Part shown: one piece after another, positions 23,683 through 27,842 of the stretch
Layout: each line of letters begins with the position of its first letter
Position numbering within the stretch: the first letter of the stretch is position 1
From: an uncultured Clostridia bacterium
GTDB lineage: Bacteria > Bacillota > Clostridia > Christensenellales > Aristaeellaceae
Reading direction: 5' to 3'
DNA: 27,842 nt
NCBI GenBank assembly: GCA_945877525.1
Contig: CAMDVP010000011.1
Location: 1-27,842 of the forward strand
The notes under the pieces: generated by a model
What the model saw: only the letters and a program-made list of their open reading frames with translations
What the model was told of the DNA's origin: nothing
The model's database searches: none
Translations under genes and position numbers: made by a program

Positions 23683-23844
23683 AGGCAATACCGCACAAAT
23701 GAGTTGGTGCTGTGGCGAATAAATTTTTCGCCAGATACAATGACAGATTTTGAAGGTTTACTGGATGCAAATCGAAAAATCTGCAAGCAGCAGATGGCGG
23801 AAAAGGCATCGCCACCGCTGCCATCGAATGGTGCGGTATTGCCT
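23683..23844. mobile_element. MITE-like element, 162 bp
   Basis: Perfect 14-bp terminal inverted repeats (AGGCAATACCGCAC at 23683-23696, its complement at 23831-23844) bound a short, AT-richer, non-coding stretch. Inside are nested hairpins: TGGCGA/TCGCCA (23713-23733), CAGATTTT/AAAATCTG (23744-23783) and GATGGC/GCCATC. Imperfect symmetry extends outside the arms. This fits a non-autonomous transposable element. Only one copy was seen in this window, so copy number is unproven. The stretch 23645-23938 otherwise holds no gene. Confidence 0.65.
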
Positions 23845-23938
23845 CAAGGGAAATCCGGCAGACAGGCGCGGATACCGGGTATCCTGCATCCCCATCCCGG
23901 GAAACATCTCCCGCCTCCGCTGCGAAAGGATGTTGTGC

Positions 23939-24964
23939 TTGAAAAACGAAAGACTTTCCGTGCGAACCTGTCTGCTGCTCATTCTGCTGCTGATGGGAAC
24001 GATGCTGCTTTGCGTTTGCGTGGGCAGCGTGTTCATTCCGCCGCTGGATACATGCACGGCCCTGTGGAATACCCTATGGGGGCTGGAGGTGCCTGCGGGC
24101 ATATCCAGGAACATCATCCTCAACATTCGCCTGCCCCGGGTGCTGAACGTGGCGCTGGTGGGGGCGGCGCTTTCGCTCAGCGGCGCAGCGATGCAGGGCC
24201 TGCTCCGCAATCCCCTGGCGGACGGCTCCACCCTGGGGGTATCCAGCGGCGCGTCCCTGGGGGCCGTGGCGGCGCTGGCCTTCGGCGTGACCATTCCGGG
24301 CTCCGCCTATGGAGGGACCATGCTCATGGCCATGGTCTGCGCCTTTCTGTCGCTGCTGCTGATTCTTTTCCTGGCCTACGCGCTGGACAAATCGCTGGCC
24401 ACAAACAGCATCATCCTCATCGGCGTGATCTTCTCCATGTTTGCCTCCAGCGTGATCTCGCTGATCATCTCCTTTGCCGGAGAAAAAGTGCGCTCCATCA
24501 CCTTCTGGACCATGGGTTCCCTCTCCGGGACGGGCTATGCCCACACGCGGATTCTTTTCATGGCGATGGTGCTTTGCGGCGGGGTGATTCTGCGATGCAG
24601 CAGAGAGCTGAATGCCTTTGCCATTGGTGAGGATAACGCGCGGCACATCGGCGTGAATGTCCGCCGGGTGAAGCTGATCGTTCTTGTCGCGGTATCCGTT
24701 CTGATTGGCATAAGTGTGTCCGTCAGCGGGTCCATTGGCTTTGTGGGGCTTGTGGTGCCCCATATGACGCGGATGCTGGCCGGCCCCAATCACCGCCGGC
24801 TGCTTCCCGCATCCATGTTCTTCGGCGCAATTTTCCTGCTCCTGGCGGATCTGGCGGCCCGCACGGTGCTCAGTCCCATTGAACTGCCCATCGGCGTGAT
24901 CACCTCGCTGGTGGGAGCGGCGGCGTTTGTGGCTATCTTTTACCATTCAAGGAAGGCCGGGTGA
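23939..24964 (+). CDS. FecCD-family ABC transporter permease
   Basis: A 341-residue permease with about nine to ten membrane helices, of the type importing iron-siderophore complexes, heme or cobalamin. The LRNPLADGSTLGVSSGASLGA loop (here split, near residues 90-110) and the GSIGFVGLVVPHMTRMLAGPNHRRLLPAS motif near 260-290 are diagnostic. The start is taken as TTG at 23939, with AAAGGA 8 bases upstream; the ATG at 23930 would overlap that site. It overlaps the next gene as GTGA. No substrate-binding protein gene is next to it. Confidence 0.9.
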   Translation: MKNERLSVRTCLLLILLLMGTMLLCVCVGSVFIPPLDTCTALWNTLWGLEVPAGISRNIILNIRLPRVLNVALVGAALSLSGAAMQGLLRNPLADGSTLGVSSGASLGAVAALAFGVTIPGSAYGGTMLMAMVCAFLSLLLILFLAYALDKSLATNSIILIGVIFSMFASSVISLIISFAGEKVRSITFWTMGSLSGTGYAHTRILFMAMVLCGGVILRCSRELNAFAIGEDNARHIGVNVRRVKLIVLVAVSVLIGISVSVSGSIGFVGLVVPHMTRMLAGPNHRRLLPASMFFGAIFLLLADLAARTVLSPIELPIGVITSLVGAAAFVAIFYHSRKAG

Positions 24965-25731
24965 AGCATATGCTGAAGGGGAACAGCGTCACCGTCCGCT
25001 ATGGCAGCCACACGGCTGTGGATGATCTGTCCTTCACGCTGGAGCAGGGGCAATGGCTGATGCTCGTGGGGCCGAACGGTGCAGGCAAGTCCACGCTGAT
25101 CGAGGCCATCGCCCAGGGTGTGCCCTATACGGGGCGGATTGAGCTGGAGGGCCGGGATGCCCGCGCGTACAAGCCTGCGCAGCTTGCAAGAAAAGTGGGT
25201 GTGCTGTCCCAGCGGCACAGCGTGAACTACGCATACACGGTGGAAGAGGTTGTGCAGCTGGGGCGCTACGCCCATACCCGACGGCTTTTTGGCGGCGGGG
25301 ACGACGAGGGCGAAGAGCGGGTTGAGCAGGCGCTGGAAAGGACGGGGCTGAACGGCATGCGCCGTGCCAGTGTGCTGACGCTGTCCGGGGGCGAACTGCA
25401 GCGGGTGTTTCTGGCGCAGCTGTTCGCGCAGGCCCCGCAAGTTCTGCTGCTGGACGAGCCTGCCAATCACCTGGATCTGGTGTATCAGAAGCAGATTTTC
25501 TCAATCATCCGGGAATGGCTTGCGCAGCCGGGACGAGCGGTGCTATCTGTGGTACACGACCTGAGCCTGGCCCGCGCCTACGGCACCCACGCGGTGCTGA
25601 TGCATCATGGCCGGTGCGTTTCGCAGGGGCCGCTGGACGGGGTGCTGACGCCGGAAAACCTGCAGCAGGTATATGGCATGGACGTATACGGCTGGATGCA
25701 GAGTCTGCTGAAGAAATGGCAAGCGCCATGA
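24961..25731 (+). CDS. FecE-family ABC transporter ATP-binding protein
   Basis: A 256-residue ATPase partner of the FecCD permease. Walker A GPNGAGKST (near 38-46), the Q-loop VGVLSQRHSVN, the signature LSGGELQRV (near 141-149), Walker B VLLLDEPANHLD (near 161-172) and the H-loop VVHDLSLAR are all intact. The GTG at 24961 overlaps the permease stop; an ATG at 24970 is also possible. The ligand is probably an iron chelate or corrinoid, but the pair lacks a binding protein here. The adjacent tRNA-Ser and integrase are a break in gene context. Confidence 0.92.
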   Translation: MKHMLKGNSVTVRYGSHTAVDDLSFTLEQGQWLMLVGPNGAGKSTLIEAIAQGVPYTGRIELEGRDARAYKPAQLARKVGVLSQRHSVNYAYTVEEVVQLGRYAHTRRLFGGGDDEGEERVEQALERTGLNGMRRASVLTLSGGELQRVFLAQLFAQAPQVLLLDEPANHLDLVYQKQIFSIIREWLAQPGRAVLSVVHDLSLARAYGTHAVLMHHGRCVSQGPLDGVLTPENLQQVYGMDVYGWMQSLLKKWQAP

Positions 25732-25757
25732 AGCCTGTCCATCAGCATGAATGGTGC

Positions 25758-25788
25758 GAAAAAAGAGAGGCCATCCTTCTGGACGGCC
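25758..25788 (-). terminator. Terminator-like hairpin (minus strand)
   Basis: On the minus strand, GGCCGTCC AGAA GGATGGCC forms a stem with one mismatch, followed after TCTC by six T (25764-25759). It could end minus-strand transcripts from the integrase gene. The same dyad may serve the plus-strand ABC operon, but there it is not followed by T. Confidence 0.5.
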
Positions 25789-25811
25789 AAACCTCTGCGG
25801 ATACTTATCCC

Positions 25812-25840
25812 TTGCAAAAAGGCAGAATCTGTGCTATGAT
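25812..25840 (+). promoter_or_regulatory. Sigma-A promoter ahead of tRNA-Ser
   Basis: TTGCAA (25812-25817) and TATGAT (25835-25840) with a 17-bp spacer, about 190 bases before the tRNA. No better promoter is seen closer to it. Confidence 0.68.
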
Positions 25841-25861
25841 ATGTCCGTTCCTTGTGCAAAC

Positions 25862-25960
25862 GTATCGAAGCGCTCAACGCGAGACTGCCTCGAAATCGTG
25901 AATCCTTCGCGGAACACGGTTGCGGGAAAATCCTGACGCCGCAAGGCTTTGCGGGCAGCA
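25862..25960 (+). other. Degenerate tRNA-Ser-like sequence
   Basis: GTATCGAAGCG (25862-25872) and CTCGAAATC (25889-25897) repeat the D-arm and anticodon-loop stretches of the downstream tRNA-Ser at the same spacing of 16 bases. The arms no longer pair, so it is not a working tRNA. The alternation TTGCGG-CCGCAA-TTGCGG at 25920-25954 would let two hairpins compete. It may be a remnant of a duplicated or displaced tRNA. The right boundary is arbitrary. Confidence 0.45.
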
Positions 25961-26036
25961 AAGGCTCGAATTGAATAATCTGTTCTCTCCTGTTGTTCTC
26001 TCCGATTTCCCGGGGAGTGCGGCAGAGGATATATAC

Positions 26037-26125
26037 GGAGTGGTATCGAAGCGGTCATAACGGGGCAGACTCGAAATCTGTTGACCCTTCCGGGTCCGTG
26101 GGTTCGAATCCCACCCACTCCGCCA
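26037..26125 (+). tRNA. tRNA-Ser (anticodon CGA)
   Basis: An 89-nt tRNA with encoded CCA. Acceptor GGAGTGG/CCACTCC, discriminator G, a long variable arm TGACCC...GGGTC (class II), T arm GTGGG TTCGAAT CCCAC. The anticodon loop CTCGAAA is closed by GCAGA/TCTGT; CGA reads the serine codon UCG. It lies next to an integrase gene and is probably the attachment site, since phage-type integrases often target tRNA 3' ends. Confidence 0.93.
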
Positions 26126-26131
26126 ACATTC

Positions 26132-26163
26132 GGCCAAGTGACATGTGTTGCTTGGCCTTTTCC
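26132..26163 (+). terminator. Terminator of tRNA-Ser
   Basis: GGCCAAG (26132-26138) and CTTGGCC (26151-26157) form a 7-bp stem with a 12-base loop, followed by TTTTCCTTT. The stem is 7 bp from the tRNA end, and the T-tract meets the stop of the convergent integrase. Confidence 0.85.
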
Positions 26164-26164
26164 T

Positions 26165-27346
26165 TTATGGGCTCGAATCCTCCGGGGAGGCGAAGCCCAG
26201 ACCGCGCAGCATGGCGTCCGCCGTGCTGCTTTTGCTTTGCGCATCCAGATGCGCGTAGATGTTCGCCGTGGTACTGAAATCGCTGTGCCCCAGCCACTCC
26301 TGAATCTGCTTGAGCGGCACATGGTTTGCAAGCAGGAGGCTGGCACTTGAGTGCCGCAGATCATGGAAGCGGATGCGGCGCAGGCCGTTCCTCTCCAGCA
26401 CCTGCTCAAAGTGGCAGGACAGGTACTCTGGGCGGATGCGCGCGCCCATCTCACTGACGCAGATGTAGCCCTCGTAGCCGCGGATGTAGGAATCCCCGCA
26501 GAGCCGCCGGTTCTCCGCCTGCTCTGCCCTCAGCCGGAGTAGCAGCTCCCGGATGGGCGGCGTCAGCGGCAGCGTGCGCCGGCTGGACTTGGTCTTGGTC
26601 GTGTCCCGCGCGACGATGGTGTAGCGCCCGTCTACGTTGCAGCCGGTCACCGTGTGCTGAATGGTGATCGTCCCGCTGTCAAAGTCAATGGCGTCCCACT
26701 TGAGCCCGAGCACCTCGCTGCGGCGCAGGCCGTAGAAGGCCGCCAGCTTCACCGGCGCTTCGATCAGCAGCCCGCTCACGCAGTCGAACAGGCGGTTCAT
26801 CTCGTCCTTGTCGTAGAAGCCCGGCTGGAAGCCGTTCTTCCGGGGTCTGTCCACCTTGTCCGCGGGGTTCACGTCGATCAGGTCGGTCTTGACCGCGTAT
26901 TTAAGCGCCCGGTGGATGACGGCGTGATAGTGGATCACCGTGTTCGGCTTCACCCGCTTCATCTGCGCGGAGTAGAAGTCCTGAATGTGCCGGGCCGTCA
27001 GCCCCTTCAGCGTCACGCCCTTCTCCCGGAACCACGGGAGAAGCGGATATCGCAGCATCCCCTCGTAGGAGCTGTACGTCGTGATGGCGATGGTGCCCTT
27101 GGCGATCTGCAGCCACCGTTCGAGATAGTCCGCAAACAGCTCGTCCGGCGCTGCGGAGGATACGTCCTCCTCCGGAATCTCGAAGGCCTTGCGCTGCTCC
27201 GTCAGGAACGCTTCGGCCTTCTTTTTGTTGCCCCTCACGGGATACCCCGTGGGAATCCACTTGGTTTTGCGCTTGTTGCTTGAATCCTTGTAACTGAGAA
27301 CGGCGTAAAAATAGCCGTTCTTCTCCTGCAGGTGTCCTGCGACCAT
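26165..27346 (-). CDS. int: Tyrosine recombinase (phage/ICE integrase)
   Basis: A 393-residue integrase that cuts and rejoins att sites. An N-terminal arm-binding region (about 1-60, EKNGYFYAVLSYKD...RKTKWIPTGYPVRG), a core-binding SAM-like domain (about 85-170) and the catalytic domain (about 190-380) are in order. Catalytic residues: Arg in YGLRRSEVLGLKW, HDLRHSSASLL (His-x-x-Arg), His in WLGHSDF and the nucleophile Tyr in ANIYAHLD. The start at 27346 has GGAGG 5-6 bases upstream. It is convergent with tRNA-Ser, 40 bp from its end, which suits integration at that tRNA. A paralog lies just upstream. Confidence 0.95.
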   Translation of the reverse strand: MVAGHLQEKNGYFYAVLSYKDSSNKRKTKWIPTGYPVRGNKKKAEAFLTEQRKAFEIPEEDVSSAAPDELFADYLERWLQIAKGTIAITTYSSYEGMLRYPLLPWFREKGVTLKGLTARHIQDFYSAQMKRVKPNTVIHYHAVIHRALKYAVKTDLIDVNPADKVDRPRKNGFQPGFYDKDEMNRLFDCVSGLLIEAPVKLAAFYGLRRSEVLGLKWDAIDFDSGTITIQHTVTGCNVDGRYTIVARDTTKTKSSRRTLPLTPPIRELLLRLRAEQAENRRLCGDSYIRGYEGYICVSEMGARIRPEYLSCHFEQVLERNGLRRIRFHDLRHSSASLLLANHVPLKQIQEWLGHSDFSTTANIYAHLDAQSKSSTADAMLRGLGFASPEDSSP

Positions 27347-27397
27347 GCTTCCTCCTTCCCGCTCCGCAGGAAACGCACCCGCCGTTGGCCTGCCAAA

Positions 27398-27426
27398 AGG
27401 ATAGCACGTTTGGAGGGGGTGCGCAA
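27398..27426 (-). promoter_or_regulatory. Possible integrase promoter
   Basis: Minus strand TTGCGC (27426-27421) and TATCCT (27403-27398) with a 17-bp spacer. Both boxes are imperfect. It is 52 bases upstream of the integrase ATG. Confidence 0.45.
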
Positions 27427-27460
27427 GGGGAAATGTGGGCGGGATGATTAAGAAACGGGC

Positions 27461-27497
27461 TTCGGCCAAAATACGATTGCATCGTAAATTAGCCGAA
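27461..27497. repeat. Bipartite palindrome upstream of int
   Basis: A 37-bp symmetric dyad: TTCGGC, 5-bp gap, TACGAT, TGC centre, ATCGTA, 5-bp gap, GCCGAA. Both arm pairs are perfect. The arrangement resembles a two-half-site protein-binding site (operator or recombinase arm site). Confidence 0.7.
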
Positions 27498-27505
27498 ACA
27501 CGACT

Positions 27506-27579
27506 TGCCCTGAGAGCGCCTGTCTCCCGCATGGACAACCAATCGGCCATCCTGCGGAATTCCAAGCGCTCTCAGGGCA
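27506..27579. repeat. 14-bp inverted repeat with nested dyad
   Basis: Perfect arms TGCCCTGAGAGCGC (27506-27519) and GCGCTCTCAGGGCA (27566-27579) enclose a 46-bp loop that itself contains CCGCATGG...CCAT...GCGG complementary segments. It could be a cruciform, a structured RNA or an attachment-site component. Confidence 0.75.
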
Positions 27580-27594
27580 GAATCACGTTTTTGT

Positions 27595-27643
27595 ATACCA
27601 TATATAGTGACGAACATACATCCAGCAATACTATATATGGTAT
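27595..27643. repeat. AT-rich 14-bp inverted repeat
   Basis: Perfect arms ATACCATATATAGT (27595-27608) and ACTATATATGGTAT (27630-27643) with a 21-bp centre. Just past the right arm on the plus strand lies a run of five T, so it might act as a terminator in that direction. It is 5 bp from the stop of the second integrase. AT content is high against a GC-rich background. Confidence 0.75.
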
Positions 27644-27648
27644 GTTTT

Positions 27649-27842
27649 TCACGCTTCGAGAATCCGGGCGATTTTTCCTGCTCCGCTTCCGCCATCCAGC
27701 CTCAGCGCCTCCTCCATCACCGCTGCCGACCGCTCCTTGCTCTTCACGTCGAGGTGCGCATAGATGTTCGCGGTCGTAGCGAAATCACTGTGCCCCAGCC
27801 ACTCCTGAATCTGCTTGAGCGGGATGCCGTGCGCCAGCAGGA
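27649..27842 (-). CDS. Second tyrosine recombinase, C-terminal part (cut by window end)
   Basis: The last 63 codons of a second integrase, running off the right edge. LLAHGIPLKQIQEWLGHSDFATTANIYAHLD (first 31 residues visible) holds the GH histidine and the nucleophilic tyrosine. It is a close paralog of the neighbouring integrase: a stretch of about 30 bases is identical around the QEWLGHS codons, with different C-terminal tails. Same strand and direction as the first. Whether it is intact cannot be seen. Confidence 0.85.
   Translation of the reverse strand, partial: LLAHGIPLKQIQEWLGHSDFATTANIYAHLDVKSKERSAAVMEEALRLDGGSGAGKIARILEA

Noticed and set aside
25812..25960. Considered a second functional tRNA-Ser gene
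   Set aside because: The acceptor, anticodon and T arms do not pair, and there is no CCA; kept only as a degenerate tRNA-like sequence.
26165..27565. N-terminal extension of the integrase to 27565
   Set aside because: The extra 73 residues have no integrase character and cross the palindromes and the likely promoter; the ATG at 27346 has a good ribosome binding site.
1..27842. CRISPR array, toxin-antitoxin pair or defence system
   Set aside because: No regularly spaced direct repeats, no cas genes and no recognisable defence or toxin gene were found in any region.

Overview
The window is a GC-rich stretch from a Gram-positive, low-redundancy bacterial chromosome, most likely an uncultured gut Clostridia lineage (Firmicutes). 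The reasons are the Asp23-AmaP-DUF2273-NusB block, a CggR-type regulator next to pgk, a BofA-family protein, a T-box leader in front of hisS, sigma-A type promoters with 17-18 bp spacers, strong AGGAGG ribosome binding sites, and a ThiI without a rhodanese domain. Spore formation is possible (BofA) but not shown.

Layout. 1-2528 (minus): glycolysis, cggR then pgk, with no gapA between them. 2529-2786 (plus): a small BofA-like membrane protein whose stop overlaps that of thiI. 2783-5643 (minus): thiI, a NifS-type cysteine desulfurase and a two-helix membrane protein; the desulfurase probably supplies sulfur to ThiI. 5701-6153 (minus): divergent-PAP2 membrane protein with its own promoter. 6261-13076 (minus): a long, tightly packed housekeeping run, read from its promoter at 13134 downwards: asp23, amaP, DUF2273, nusB, a Kae1/TsaD-like paralog, a GNAT acetyltransferase, folD, xseA, xseB and a polyprenyl diphosphate synthase. 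Many of these genes overlap by 4-29 bp. 13163-17044 (minus): hisS under a histidine T-box, then a GNAT acetyltransferase ORF that runs in frame, with no stop, into aspS. 17060-17830 (minus): a DUF2798-like membrane protein preceded by a structured leader that resembles an unassigned riboswitch. 17838-18797 (minus): an exported SH3/peptidoglycan-binding protein. 19065-21020 (plus): a large exported, membrane-anchored protein of Ig-like repeats. 21341-23644 (plus): a GH2 glycosidase. 23683-23844: a 162-bp MITE-like element. 23939-25731 (plus): FecCD permease and FecE ATPase, with no binding protein in view. 25812-26166 (plus): promoter, a degenerate tRNA-Ser-like sequence, tRNA-Ser(CGA) and a terminator. 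26165-27842 (minus): two paralogous tyrosine recombinases, the second cut by the window edge, separated by about 300 bp packed with three large inverted repeats. This is probably the tRNA-proximal end of an integrated element.

Most of the window is ordinary core genome. The parts that deserve a second look are the GNAT-AspRS read-through ORF, the leader upstream of the DUF2798 gene, the palindrome cluster between the two integrases, the tRNA-like remnant, and the uncharacterised C-terminal domain of the 17838-18797 protein. All functional calls rest on reading the translations; no database search was run.
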